From contig NZ_JAAAFX010000004.1 of NCBI RefSeq assembly GCF_019352895.1, positions 1-64,000 of the forward strand: DNA of 64,000 nucleotides, written 5' to 3'. This document shows, piece by piece, positions 33,622 to 43,081 of this stretch. Both the position numbers and the translations under genes were made by a program. Each line of letters begins with the position of its first letter. Position 1 is the stretch's first letter. The notes under the pieces were generated by a model. That model did not search any database. It saw only the letters and a program-made list of their open reading frames with translations, and was not told the DNA's origin. Source of the DNA: Variovorax boronicumulans. GTDB taxonomy: Bacteria; Pseudomonadota; Gammaproteobacteria; Burkholderiales; Burkholderiaceae_C.

Positions 33622-36350
33622 TGGCCGCCGCCTTCCGCATCGGCATCGACCTGGGCACGACCCACACCGTGCTGGCGTTCGCGCCGGTCGGCGAGGAGGA
33701 CATCCAGGTCTTCGCGGTCCCGCAGAGCATCGCGGCCGGCGAGGTCGCACCGCGGCCCCTGCTGCCTTCCTTGCGTTTCCATGCGGCCGAGGGCGCGCTG
33801 GCCGCGGCCGACCTTCCCTTGCCCTGGCCCTCGGACGAGCCGGCCATTCTGGGCGCCTTCGCGCGTGAACTGGGCGAGCAGACGCCAGGCCGGCTGGTGG
33901 CCAGCGCCAAGAGCTGGCTGTCCCATCCCTCGGTCGACCGCACCGCCGCCATCCTGCCCTGGGGCGCGCCGGCAGAGGTGGCCAAGGTCTCCCCGCTGGC
34001 GGCCAGCGCCAGCTACCTGCGACACCTGCGCCAGGCCTGGGACCAGGCACACCCTGAAGCGCCGCTCGCGCAGCAAGCCACCGTGCTCACGGTCCCGGCT
34101 TCGTTCGACGACGGCGCGCGCGAGCTGACCTTGCAGGCCGCCGCGCTGGCCGGCCTGGGCACCATCCATCTGATCGAGGAGCCGCAGGCCGCCTTCTACG
34201 ACTGGGTGTTCGCCCACCGTGCCGACCTGGCACGGCAGCTGGACGGCACCCGGCGCCTGCTGGTGGTCGACGTGGGCGGCGGCACCACCGACCTCACGCT
34301 GATCGAGGTCACGCTGGACGCAGCGGGCCGGCCGCAGCTCGCGCGCACGGGCGTGGGCGACCATCTGGTGCTGGGCGGTGACAACATGGACCTCGCGCTC
34401 GCGCGCTGGATCGAGCCACGGCTGTCGGGAGGCACGCCAGGACAACGCCTCAGCGCCATCCAGCTGGCCCAACTCACCCAGCGCTGCCGCAGCGCCAAGG
34501 AGCGCCTGCTGGCGCCGAACGGACCGGCGCAAACGACGGTCACGCTGCAGGGCAGCGGCAGCCGGCTCATCGGCGGTGCGCGCTCGGCCACGCTCACGCG
34601 GGCCGATGTGGACCAGCTGCTGGTCGAAGGCTTCTTCCCGCAGGTCGCGGCCGACGCCCAGCCCCTGCGCGCGCGTGGCGCCCTGGTCGAGTTCGGCCTG
34701 CCCTATGCCCACGACGCCGCCATCACGCGCCACATTGCAGCCTTCCTGCAGCGTCAAGGTGGCGACCTGCCCGACACGCTGCTGCTCAACGGCGGCGTGT
34801 TCCATGCGCAGGTGCTGCGCGAGCGCCTGCTGGCCACGCTGCGCAGCTGGCAGCCGCCGAGCGTGCCGCCGATCCGCCTGCTGGAAGCGCCGCGACTCGA
34901 CGCTGCCGTCGCGCGCGGCGCGGTCGCCTACGCCATGGCCCGCGCCGGCAGTGCGCCGCGCATCCGTAGCGGCGCCGCGCGGGCCTACTATCTCGCGCTC
35001 GAGGACGGTCAGGGCGTCTGCGTGCTGCCGCATGGCACGCCCGAAGGCGAGGCGGTGCGGCTCGAAGCCCGGCGCTTCAACCTGCGCCTGGGTCGGCCGG
35101 TGCGATTCAACCTCGCCACGAGTGCCGTCGACCTGCAACACCGCGCCGGCGACCTGGTGGCGTTGCAGGACAAGCTGCAGCGCCTGCCGCCCATCGCCAC
35201 CGTGCTGCAGCCCCAGGCGGGCGCGGCCGGCGAGGTGCAGGTGCTGCTCGATGCCCAGATCACCGAGGTCGGCACGCTGGAGATGCACTGCATCGCGGCC
35301 CAGCCGGAGGCCGGCCGGCCGCGGCAGCGCTGGAAGCTCGAATTCCAGCTGCGCGGCGACGCGGCCGCGCAAGAGGCGGCGACACCCGTCGCCGCGCATC
35401 CGCGCCTGGCCGAGGCGCTGGCCGCCATCGCCCGCGTCTATGGCGACAAGAAGCAGGACGTGAACGCCAAGGAAGTCCGCCAGCTGCGCGCCACGTTGGA
35501 ACGCCTGCTGGGCGAGCGCGCCACCTGGCCGGCCGCGCTGCTGCGCACGCTGTTCGGCGCGCTGCTGCAGGGCAGCCGGCGCCGCCGTCGCTCGTTGCAG
35601 CACGAGCGCACCTGGTTCAACCTGGTCGGCTTCACGCTGCGGCCGGGTTTCGGCGACCCGCTCGACGGCTGGCGCATGGAACAGATGTGGAACCTGTTCG
35701 GCCCCGGCATCGCCCACAGCGACGACAACCAGCAGTGGTCCGAATGGTGGACGCTGTGGCGCCGCATCGCGGGTGGCCTGGATGCCGAGCAGCAGCAGAG
35801 CGTCTACGAGGTCATCGCCTACTACCTGCAGCCACCCGGCGTCACCGACATCGCCGCACCCGAGGGCCCCTCCATGCAGGCGCTCGACGAACTGCTGCGC
35901 ATGGCGGCCTCGTTCGAGCGCATCCAGCCGGCCGACAAGATGCAGTTCGGCCGCTGGCTGCTGCATCGGCTGCGGCAAGGCGCCGGGGCCGAGCTCTGGT
36001 GGGCGCTGGGCCGGCTGGGCGCGCGCCAGCCGCTGTACGCCAGCCTGCACCACGTGCTGCCGCCCGCCATCGCGCAGGACTGGCTCGTGCAGATTGCCGA
36101 CATCACGCCGGATTGGGCCCGCGACGAAAGCGCGGCCTTCGCCGTCGCCCAGATCGCGCGGGCCACGGGCGACCGCGCGCGCGACCTGCCGGAGGCACTG
36201 CGTCTGCAGATCGCAGAGCAGCTGCAAGCCGCCCATGCGGCGCCGAGCTGGGCCGCGATGGTGCGCGAAGTGACGACGCTGGACGAAGCCGACCAGCGCC
36301 GCGTGTTTGGCGAGGCACTGCCGCCCGGACTGGTGCTGGTCCGCGGGTAG
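33621..36350 (+). CDS. Hsp70-like ATPase 2 with C-terminal DUF3731 domain
   Basis: 909 aa. Residues 1-560 match the upstream paralogue: DLGTTHTVL, VVDVGGGTTDL (about residue 216), GGDNMDLAL and LNGGVFHAQVL. The extra 340-residue C-terminal part is mainly helical and Trp-rich (WFNLVGFTLRPGFGDPLDGWR, EWWTLWRRIAGG), the pattern of DUF3731. Lid and EEVD-type tail are absent. I chose the ATG at 33621. An earlier in-frame ATG lies inside the preceding gene. Confidence 0.88.
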   Translation: MAAAFRIGIDLGTTHTVLAFAPVGEEDIQVFAVPQSIAAGEVAPRPLLPSLRFHAAEGALAAADLPLPWPSDEPAILGAFARELGEQTPGRLVASAKSWLSHPSVDRTAAILPWGAPAEVAKVSPLAASASYLRHLRQAWDQAHPEAPLAQQATVLTVPASFDDGARELTLQAAALAGLGTIHLIEEPQAAFYDWVFAHRADLARQLDGTRRLLVVDVGGGTTDLTLIEVTLDAAGRPQLARTGVGDHLVLGGDNMDLALARWIEPRLSGGTPGQRLSAIQLAQLTQRCRSAKERLLAPNGPAQTTVTLQGSGSRLIGGARSATLTRADVDQLLVEGFFPQVAADAQPLRARGALVEFGLPYAHDAAITRHIAAFLQRQGGDLPDTLLLNGGVFHAQVLRERLLATLRSWQPPSVPPIRLLEAPRLDAAVARGAVAYAMARAGSAPRIRSGAARAYYLALEDGQGVCVLPHGTPEGEAVRLEARRFNLRLGRPVRFNLATSAVDLQHRAGDLVALQDKLQRLPPIATVLQPQAGAAGEVQVLLDAQITEVGTLEMHCIAAQPEAGRPRQRWKLEFQLRGDAAAQEAATPVAAHPRLAEALAAIARVYGDKKQDVNAKEVRQLRATLERLLGERATWPAALLRTLFGALLQGSRRRRRSLQHERTWFNLVGFTLRPGFGDPLDGWRMEQMWNLFGPGIAHSDDNQQWSEWWTLWRRIAGGLDAEQQQSVYEVIAYYLQPPGVTDIAAPEGPSMQALDELLRMAASFERIQPADKMQFGRWLLHRLRQGAGAELWWALGRLGARQPLYASLHHVLPPAIAQDWLVQIADITPDWARDESAAFAVAQIARATGDRARDLPEALRLQIAEQLQAAHAAPSWAAMVREVTTLDEADQRRVFGEALPPGLVLVRG

Positions 36351-36623
36351 TCAACGCAGCGGGTGCCGCGCACCGATCTTGCCCCCCTTCTTTCAGGACA
36401 CGCGCCATCGGCCATCTCGGCACGCGCAGCGGCAACCTCGGACGCGGCACCACGGCCACGCCTGCAGAGACCACCGTCAACGCGCGTTGGCATCGCGCAA
36501 GCGCAAGCGACGGCAACACCGCCCCCGGCGCGCAAGGCGCGTCACGTTCATGCCGTGCCTCCTGCGTCATACTGCCGGCGCCGTGCTTTCCCATCCACAC
36601 TGTTCAGTCGACACACCCTTCAC

Positions 36624-37424
36624 ATGCTCCGCGTTCCCCAGACCGTCACCCTGGTCGGCTTCGGCGCCGTAGGCCAAGCCGTCTTCCAGCGAATGCGCGA
36701 CGGCACGGGCCCTCGCATCACCCACATCGTCGTGCGCGAAGACCGTGTCGAAGCCACACAGGCGTCGGTCGGCACCGCCGCGCAGGTCTGCCATCAGGTG
36801 CCGCAGGACACGCGGCTGCTGGTCGAATGCGCGGGCCACAGCGCGCTGGCCGCGCATGTGCTGCCGGCCCTGGCCGCCGGCATCGAATGCGCGGTGGTCT
36901 CGTCCGGCGCGCTGGCGGATTCGGGCCTGGCCGCCCGACTGGCCGATGCAGCCCTGCGCGGCGGCACGCAACTGCATCTGCTGGCCGGTGCCGTCGGCGG
37001 CCTGGACGCCATCGCCGCCGCTCGCGGTGCCGGGCTGGACAAGGTGCTCTACACCGGCCGCAAACCGCCCGCGGCCTGGCGCGGCTCGCATGCCGAACAA
37101 TTGCTGGACCTCGACGCCCTGCGCGCCGCCACGGTGTTCCTCGACAGCACCGCCCGCGAGGCCGCGCGCCTCTATCCCAAGAACGCCAACGTGGCGGCCA
37201 TCGTGGCCCTTGCCGGGCTGGGCCTGGATGCCACGCGTGTGCGCCTGGTGGCCGACCCCGATGCCGTCGACAACACGCACGAGATCGAGGTCAGCGGAGC
37301 CTTCGGCGAGATGCGCATCGTGGTCAACGGCAAGCCACTGGCCGACAACCCCAAAACCTCGGCCCTGACGGTGCTGTCGGTGGTCCGTTTCCTCCAGAAC
37401 CGCGTGGCGGCGATCACCGTCTGA
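36624..37424 (+). CDS. nadX: L-aspartate dehydrogenase
   Basis: 266 aa, the standard length. It has the NAD-binding GFGAVG motif, SSGALADSGLAARL, the catalytic-domain signature YPKNANVAA and NTHEIEV. NadX oxidises L-aspartate with NAD(P) to iminoaspartate for NAD synthesis, or feeds aspartate catabolism. Here no nadA or nadC is adjacent. The ATG at 36624 is the first that gives the Rossmann fold. Confidence 0.9.
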   Translation: MLRVPQTVTLVGFGAVGQAVFQRMRDGTGPRITHIVVREDRVEATQASVGTAAQVCHQVPQDTRLLVECAGHSALAAHVLPALAAGIECAVVSSGALADSGLAARLADAALRGGTQLHLLAGAVGGLDAIAAARGAGLDKVLYTGRKPPAAWRGSHAEQLLDLDALRAATVFLDSTAREAARLYPKNANVAAIVALAGLGLDATRVRLVADPDAVDNTHEIEVSGAFGEMRIVVNGKPLADNPKTSALTVLSVVRFLQNRVAAITV

Positions 37425-37449
37425 AGGCGTGCCGCGCCGCTGAAAGCCC

Positions 37450-38640
37450 TCAATAGGGCCGGCTCGCGGTCGGATTCAGCAGGTGACGACGCAGATTGGC
37501 ATCGCCCGCAAAGCGCCCGGTGATGTCCAGGATGCGCGCCACTTCGGCCGGCGTGTTGTAGCCGCCGAAAGACAGTCGCACGGCCCCCGTGTCCAGCAGG
37601 TTGGACACCACCCCTTCCATGTAGAAGTACTTGCGCAGCGCGAACGACTCCGGGTGGCGCAGGCAGACGATGGAGCTGTTCTCGCCCTCGACGTCCGACG
37701 AGAGCAGCTCATAGCCCTGGGCGCGCAGGCCGCTGTCGAGCTGTGCGCCCAAACCCAGCACCCAGGGCGCCAGCCGATCGATGCGAGCCCGCTCGATCAT
37801 CAACAGCGCTGGTGCCAGACCATAGACCGCGGGGTAGTTGATGTTGCCCCCCTCCAGGATGCGCGCATCGCCACCGGCGCCGGAGTCCAGCTGCCAGTCG
37901 GCGACGTTGCGCTTGACCTTGTTGACGACCGACGCACCGAGGAACGCGGGCTCCAGCTCCGCCAGCAACGCCGGCGACAGATGAAGGAACCCCAGACCCA
38001 GCGGGCCCAGCAGCGGCTTGTAGGCACCGCAGGCCAGCGCATCGACGCCCCAGCCCTGCACGTCGATCGGCAACAGGCCCACCGCCTGGATGCCATCGAC
38101 CACCAGTCGGATGCCGCGTTCGCGGCAACGCGCACCCAGTGCCTGGATATCGGCACGCACGCCGGTGCTGTACTGCACATAGGACACCGCGATCAGCCGC
38201 GTCCTGTCGTCGACCCGTGCCCACAACGCGCCCAGCGTCACATGCCGGTCTTGCGTGGCGGCCACGCGGACCTCGACGCCGCGCCGGCGCAGATGGAGCC
38301 AGGGCACCACGTTCACGGGATGCTCCTGGTCGTCGATGACCATGTTGTCGCCTTCGCGCCAAGGGAAGCCCTGGGCCACGATGTTCAGGCCCTCGGTGGT
38401 GTTCTTGGTGAAAGCCACGTGCCGCGCGTTGCCGCCGATGAGCCGTGCGATCTGCACGCGCACGCCTTCAGCCGTGGCCAGCCATTCGGGCTTGTCCGCG
38501 CGTGCGTGCGTCACGCCACTGAAAAAATCCTGGATCGCTTGGCTGACACGGGGCGACAGCGGGCTGCTGTAGGCCTGGCATGCGTAGATTTTTTCCTGTG
38601 TGATGGGGAAGTTATCCCGGAACGCCTGCTGCCAATCCAT
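37450..38640 (-). CDS. Class V aminotransferase-fold PLP enzyme
   Basis: 396 aa of the cysteine-desulfurase/isopenicillin-epimerase-like branch. The PLP site is CGAYKPLLGPLG with Lys near residue 208, and VDGIQAVG holds the Asp-Gln pair that contacts the cofactor. No conserved active-site Cys loop of cysteine desulfurases is visible, so an epimerase, lyase or aminotransferase role is more likely. It reads away from the amino-acid receptor gene, sharing a control region with it. Confidence 0.85.
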   Translation of the reverse strand: MDWQQAFRDNFPITQEKIYACQAYSSPLSPRVSQAIQDFFSGVTHARADKPEWLATAEGVRVQIARLIGGNARHVAFTKNTTEGLNIVAQGFPWREGDNMVIDDQEHPVNVVPWLHLRRRGVEVRVAATQDRHVTLGALWARVDDRTRLIAVSYVQYSTGVRADIQALGARCRERGIRLVVDGIQAVGLLPIDVQGWGVDALACGAYKPLLGPLGLGFLHLSPALLAELEPAFLGASVVNKVKRNVADWQLDSGAGGDARILEGGNINYPAVYGLAPALLMIERARIDRLAPWVLGLGAQLDSGLRAQGYELLSSDVEGENSSIVCLRHPESFALRKYFYMEGVVSNLLDTGAVRLSFGGYNTPAEVARILDITGRFAGDANLRRHLLNPTASRPY

Positions 38641-38902
38641 GTCGGTACTGCCTTGTTGTGTCCGACGGATTCTAGAAATTCGCTGGCACGCTCAGCGCAT
38701 AAGCATGGTTGAAATCCTTCTGAGCAAATGGCTCGGCGCTTTCTAGAATTTCGCCTCACAGCGCCCGGCGCCCGGCGCCCGCCCCTGACCCCTGCCACGT
38801 TCGTGCGGTCCGGAGCATCGATGGGCCCGCGCCGTGGATGCGCGCTCCGAGCCGCATGCGCGCACCGTGCGCGCCTCACTCTTCCACCTGGACCTCTCTT
38901 TC
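38641..38902. promoter_or_regulatory. Divergent control region with two TTCTAGAA palindromes
   Basis: 262 bases between divergent starts. TTCTAGAA occurs at 38670-38677 and 38741-38748, each followed by a TTCGC-like sequence, 71 bases apart. A GAGC/GCTC hairpin lies between. After the second copy there is a short tandem GCCCGGC repeat. The layout suggests a shared operator pair for the PLP enzyme and amino-acid receptor. Confidence 0.45.
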
Positions 38903-39940
38903 ATGCGCTTGAATTCCTCCACGCCCCTGCTTCGCGGCGCTGCCGTCTTCGCGCTCGCGGCGTGCACCGCGATGCTCGTCCATGCCGGCCCCACGGTCGA
39001 CGCCATCAAGAAACGCGGCCAGCTGGTCTGCGGCGTGAGCCAGGGCTCGGCCGGCCTCTCGCTGGCTGACAGCCAGGGCAAGTGGAGCGGCCTCGACGTC
39101 GACATCTGCAAGGCCCTGGCAGCGGCCGTGCTGGGCTCGCCCGACAAGGTGCGCTATGTGCCGCTCAGTTCGCAGCAGCGCTTTCCCGCACTGGTCTCGG
39201 GCGAGATCGACGTGCTCAGCCGCAATACCACCGTTACCTCGGGCCGCGATGCCGGCCAGCCTTATGTCTCCACTGCCGTGGTCTTCTACGACGGCCAAGG
39301 CTTCCTGGTGCCGCGCAAGCTGGGCGTCAAGAGCGCGACCCAGCTCAACGGCGCGCAGGTCTGCGTCCAGCCCGGCACCAACAACGAACAGAACCTGGTG
39401 GACTGGTTCGCGGCCCACAAGCTGAAGTACCGGCCGGTCGTGATCGAAAACCTGGTCGAGCTCGAGAAGGCCTTCTACGCCGGACGTTGCGACGTCTACC
39501 TGTCCGACGCTTCGACGCTCGCGGCCAGTCGCGCGGCGCGCGCCGCCAAGGCCGACGACTACGTGATCCTGCCCGAGCGCGTCAACAAGTCGCCGCTCAG
39601 CCCCTGGGTCCGGCGCGAAGACGGCAACTGGGCCGACATCGTGACCTGGACCGTGCATGCCGTGGTCGCCGCCGAAGAGCTGGGCCTGACCTCGGCCAAC
39701 GTGGACAGCTTCCTGGAGAGCAAGGACCCGCAGATCCGCCGGCTGCTCGGTACCGACCCGGGCATCGGCAAGAACTTCCAGCTGGAAGAACGCTGGGCCT
39801 ACCAGGTCATCAAGTCCGTCGGCAACTACGGCGAAATCTGGGATCGCAACGTCGGGCCCCGCACGCCGCTCAAGCTCGAACGAGGGCAGAACGCGCAGTG
39901 GAACAAGGGCGGCCTGCTCTACGCACCGCCCTTCCAGTAA
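38903..39940 (+). CDS. Amino-acid ABC receptor (AapJ/GltI-like)
   Basis: 345 aa with a signal peptide ending VHAGP (about residue 28). The mature part reads IKKRGQLVCGVSQGSAGLS, then SRNTTVTSGRD, TNNEQNLVDWF, DVYLSDASTLA, and KNFQLEERWAYQVIKSVGNYGEIWDRN, typical of the general L-amino-acid (AapJ) receptors. It delivers polar amino acids to the permease encoded 154 bases downstream. Confidence 0.9.
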   Translation: MRLNSSTPLLRGAAVFALAACTAMLVHAGPTVDAIKKRGQLVCGVSQGSAGLSLADSQGKWSGLDVDICKALAAAVLGSPDKVRYVPLSSQQRFPALVSGEIDVLSRNTTVTSGRDAGQPYVSTAVVFYDGQGFLVPRKLGVKSATQLNGAQVCVQPGTNNEQNLVDWFAAHKLKYRPVVIENLVELEKAFYAGRCDVYLSDASTLAASRAARAAKADDYVILPERVNKSPLSPWVRREDGNWADIVTWTVHAVVAAEELGLTSANVDSFLESKDPQIRRLLGTDPGIGKNFQLEERWAYQVIKSVGNYGEIWDRNVGPRTPLKLERGQNAQWNKGGLLYAPPFQ

Positions 39941-39971
39941 TCCGTCGGGCGCGTCGCCTGCACATTCTCCC

Positions 39972-40004
39972 GGTTCCCCGGTCCTTCGTCCGCGTCGGGG
40001 AACC
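39972..40004 (+). terminator. Stem-loop between amino-acid receptor and permease genes
   Basis: A perfect 9-bp stem, GGTTCCCCG and CGGGGAACC, around a 15-base loop, followed by TTCCTCGTCTTC. It lies just past the receptor stop. Such elements often trim or end part of the transcript so the receptor is made in excess of the permease. Confidence 0.55.
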
Positions 40005-40094
40005 TTCCTCGTCTTCAGGCCAGCGCGCCGACCCGACCGCTCGAACACCCTGGGGCGGTGATCGCGTCGCACTTCGACCTTCCCGTGCATCGCC

Positions 40095-42188
40095 GTGCCT
40101 GATTTCAGTTTCCTGTTCGAACACGCCGGTTTCCAGATCGCCGAAAGTCTGCTCGACGCGGGCCCCGCAGACACCTACCTTCACCTGCTGCTCGCCGGCC
40201 TGGTCAACACCGCGACCGTGGTGGCCGTGGCCCTTCCGCTGGCCACGCTGCTCGGGCTGGTGGTGGGGCTGCTGCGCCTGACACGGCATCCCCTGCTCTA
40301 TCGCGCCATGGCCCTCCTCGTGGAGCCCGTGCGCAACACACCGGTCCTGCTTCAGCTGTTCGTCTGGTACGCGTTGCTGCTGAGCCTGCCGGAGGTGCGC
40401 GAAGCCTGGCAGCCGCTGCCCGGCGTCTTCATCTCCAACCGGGGCCTGGCATTGCCGATGGTCCAGGGCACGGGAGCCTATGCCGGGTTGCTGGGCGCGC
40501 TGGCGGTGTCGGCGGTCGCGCTGTGGCTGCTGCCTTTGCCCGCCCATGGCGCATGGCAGGCGCTGGGCCGTGTGCGGCAGCGCATGCGCTGGCCGATGCT
40601 CGTCGCCCTGCTGCTGTGGGCGGGCTGGCGCCTCGCCTCCTTGCCGGGCCTGGTGGTCGAGGTGCCCGAATTCTCCGGCCTCGGCCTGGCGGGCGGCTGG
40701 GGCCTGAGCCCCGAGTTCACCGCGCTGGTGCTGGGCCTGACGGTGTTCCACGCCATCTACATCTCCGACATCGTGCGCGCCGCCGTGCTGGCCGTCCCCA
40801 CGGGGCAGATCGACGCCGCCCATGCACTCGGCATGCGCCTGCCCGGCGTGGCGAGCGCGGCGGTCTATCCCTATGCGGCCCGGGCCGCCCTGCCGCCCTT
40901 CGCCAATCAGTGCCTGATGCTGCTGAAGAACAGCACGTTGGCGATCGCCATCGGTTATCAGGAACTGACGGCCATCGTTAACACGACCATCACCCAGACC
41001 GGCCGCGCACTCGAAGGCATGGCCCTGGCCGCCGCATGCTATCTCGCCGCCAGTGGCGTGATGGCCCTGGTCCTGGCGCGCTACAACGCACGGGTGACCC
41101 GGCAAGGCATCGAGGGGGCGGGAACGAGCCGCCTGGGCCAGCGGCTGGGCGTGCCTGCGTTGACGGCGCAGGCCTTGTGGCACGGCCCGTCGCGAGCCCT
41201 GCTCAGCGCGGTGCTGGCGGTGCTGGGCGTGTGGGCGCTTTGGGCCGGCGTACGCTGGGCCCTGCTGTCGGCGGTGTGGACCGGCGGTGCGCAAGCCTGC
41301 GAGCAGGCACAGGGTGCTTGCTGGGTGGCTGTCTCGGCGAATTGGCAGCTGCTGATGTTCGGCACGATGGCGCCCCAGCAGCGCCCCGCCGCACTCCTGG
41401 CCATCGTGGGGGTGGTCGCCGGCGTCGGCCTCGCCTTCGTGCCGCACCTGGGCTTGCGCTCGCGCGTCGCAGGGGCAGTCGCGGCCTGGCTGCTGGCGGG
41501 ACTCGTGCTGGCCGGCGTGTTCGTCGGCGCGCCGCCCGTGTTGCCGGTCCAGTGGGGCGGGGTGCTGGTGACCGTGGTGATGTCGGTCGCATCGATCGCG
41601 CTGGCGCTGCCGCTGGCGGTGCTGCTCATGCTGATGCGCCGCAGCCAGCAGGGCTGGCTCCGCGCGCCGGCCGTGCTGCTGATCGAAGCCGTGCGGGCCG
41701 TGCCCCTGATCACGCAGTTGCTGCTCGTGTCTTTCCTGATCCCCGTCTGGTGGGGCGGCGACTGGTCGGCTTCGAAGTTCCAGCTGGCGCTTGCAGCGCT
41801 GGTTCTGCATACCGCCTGTTTGCTGGCCGAAGTCCTGCGCGGGGCGTTGCAGGCCGTGCCCGCCAGTCAGACCACGAGCGCCATGGCGTTGGGCATGCGG
41901 CCTGCCGCGGTGCTGTGGTCGGTGCTGCTGCCGCAAGCCCGGCGCATCGCCGCACCCGCTGCGCTGGGCGTGTTCGTCGGCGCCGTCAAGGACACCTCCC
42001 TGGTCACCGTGATCGGCGTGTTCGATGTATTGAGCGCGGCCAAGGCCGCGGTGGCCGATCCGACCTGGCGCCCCTACCATGTCGAGCTCTATGCGGCGGT
42101 AGCGCTCTTCTATTTCCTCATCTGCCTCGGCCTGTCACGCCTGGCCGAGCGCATGCGTCGGCAAGGCAGCGGCACGCTGGACCCCTGA
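40095..42188 (+). CDS. Fused amino-acid ABC permease (AapQ-AapM type)
   Basis: 697 aa from a GTG start. Two His/Glu/Gln/Arg-type permease halves are joined, the first about 1-335 (EPVRNTPVLLQLFVWYALLL, then TGQIDAAHALGM, KNSTLAIAIGYQEL), the second about 350-690 (IEAVRAVPLITQLL, PASQTTSAMALGM, KDTSLVTVIGVFDVL). AapQ and AapM are normally separate. No ATPase gene follows. After 215 bases a convergent lipoprotein gene begins, so AapP must lie elsewhere. Confidence 0.88.
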   Translation: MPDFSFLFEHAGFQIAESLLDAGPADTYLHLLLAGLVNTATVVAVALPLATLLGLVVGLLRLTRHPLLYRAMALLVEPVRNTPVLLQLFVWYALLLSLPEVREAWQPLPGVFISNRGLALPMVQGTGAYAGLLGALAVSAVALWLLPLPAHGAWQALGRVRQRMRWPMLVALLLWAGWRLASLPGLVVEVPEFSGLGLAGGWGLSPEFTALVLGLTVFHAIYISDIVRAAVLAVPTGQIDAAHALGMRLPGVASAAVYPYAARAALPPFANQCLMLLKNSTLAIAIGYQELTAIVNTTITQTGRALEGMALAAACYLAASGVMALVLARYNARVTRQGIEGAGTSRLGQRLGVPALTAQALWHGPSRALLSAVLAVLGVWALWAGVRWALLSAVWTGGAQACEQAQGACWVAVSANWQLLMFGTMAPQQRPAALLAIVGVVAGVGLAFVPHLGLRSRVAGAVAAWLLAGLVLAGVFVGAPPVLPVQWGGVLVTVVMSVASIALALPLAVLLMLMRRSQQGWLRAPAVLLIEAVRAVPLITQLLLVSFLIPVWWGGDWSASKFQLALAALVLHTACLLAEVLRGALQAVPASQTTSAMALGMRPAAVLWSVLLPQARRIAAPAALGVFVGAVKDTSLVTVIGVFDVLSAAKAAVADPTWRPYHVELYAAVALFYFLICLGLSRLAERMRRQGSGTLDP

Positions 42189-42403
42189 ACTCCGCGCTGC
42201 CCATCGCATTCATCGAACACGTTCGTACGACGGATGGCCCGCAGTGCCGTCGCATGCGTTTGCTCGCGACGGCGGCGTCGATCCATTGCGATCGCTTCAA
42301 CGCCGGGCCGGAAGGAGGCGATCCGGCTCGCCGACCGCTTCAAGCGCTGCGGGCCACCGGGCCTTGGCGTTCGTCCCGGTGCCGGCCTGTTCAGCCCCTG
42401 CCC

Positions 42404-42961
42404 TCACACCCCATGGACGCCCGCGGTGCTGCGCTTCAATTGCCCGCGGACTTCGCCGCCGGGCCAGGCGCGGGTCGAGACGCTAACGTACCAGAGACCG
42501 GCCAGGAGGTCGGCCACCTGGGCCTGCGTCAACCTGCTCCTGCCGGTCAGCTCATAGCCTGCGTCGGCGTCCGTGCCGCGCTGCTCGGCCTGGCCGTGCG
42601 GCGGCAACTGGACGGCCAGCGGGCCGTTGCGGCCCTTGGCGGCAGGGCCATAAAAGCCGGCGAGCGTCGCCGGTCCGCTCAGGCGTGCGTAGTTCACGCG
42701 CCACGTGAACTCGCCGGTGGCCAGTGTCAACGTTCCGAACATGGAACCGCCGGCATTGCCGGTGCGACGCGGAACCACCTCCTCGGTCCCGATCCAGCAA
42801 TCGATCGTGACCCATTCCGGCGGATCGCGCGGCACGGCCACGGCCTTGTCCGATGATCCGATCCCCGAGACCAGCGCGCAGCCCGAGGCGGCCAGTGCCG
42901 ACAGCGCGGCAGCGCAAAGGACGGTTCTTCGTCGGAGTGTTCGGCGTACGGGTTCGAGCAT
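42404..42961 (-). CDS. CHRD-domain lipoprotein
   Basis: 185 aa with a lipoprotein leader ending ALAASGC, so it is probably lipid-anchored at Cys 28. The CHRD core has GGSMFGTLTLATGEFTWRVNYARLSG and GFYGPA, and ends ARPGGEVRGQL-like (AWPGGEVRGQL). CHRD domains are beta-rich modules of unknown role in many bacterial surface proteins. It is alone, convergent with the permease gene. Confidence 0.85.
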   Translation of the reverse strand: MLEPVRRTLRRRTVLCAAALSALAASGCALVSGIGSSDKAVAVPRDPPEWVTIDCWIGTEEVVPRRTGNAGGSMFGTLTLATGEFTWRVNYARLSGPATLAGFYGPAAKGRNGPLAVQLPPHGQAEQRGTDADAGYELTGRSRLTQAQVADLLAGLWYVSVSTRAWPGGEVRGQLKRSTAGVHGV

Positions 42962-43081
42962 GGCAGACGGCGGCCGGATGAAAGCGCACAGCGCGGGTCT
43001 TCACGATAGCCGATGTGGACGGCCCGTGCCGTGGTGCGCGTCTTCTCACGCTGGCCGCGCGCCGATGCCGGACCGCCGCAT

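Noticed and set aside
31639..34050. An 803-codon open frame opposite the first Hsp70-like gene
   Set aside because: Arg/Gly/Ala-rich shadow with no fold pattern. The Hsp70 reading frame is clearly real.
33462..36236. A 924-codon open frame on the strand opposite the second Hsp70-like gene
   Set aside because: It is a GC-rich shadow of a strongly conserved gene with no family pattern in its own frame and no ribosome site.
38761..38790. Tandem GCCCGGC repeats taken for a CRISPR or origin
   Set aside because: Only about three short copies in GC-rich DNA, with no spacers and no DnaA boxes.
39870..42080. A 736-codon open frame opposite the fused permease
   Set aside because: Gln/His/Gly-rich shadow, and the plus-strand membrane protein is well supported.
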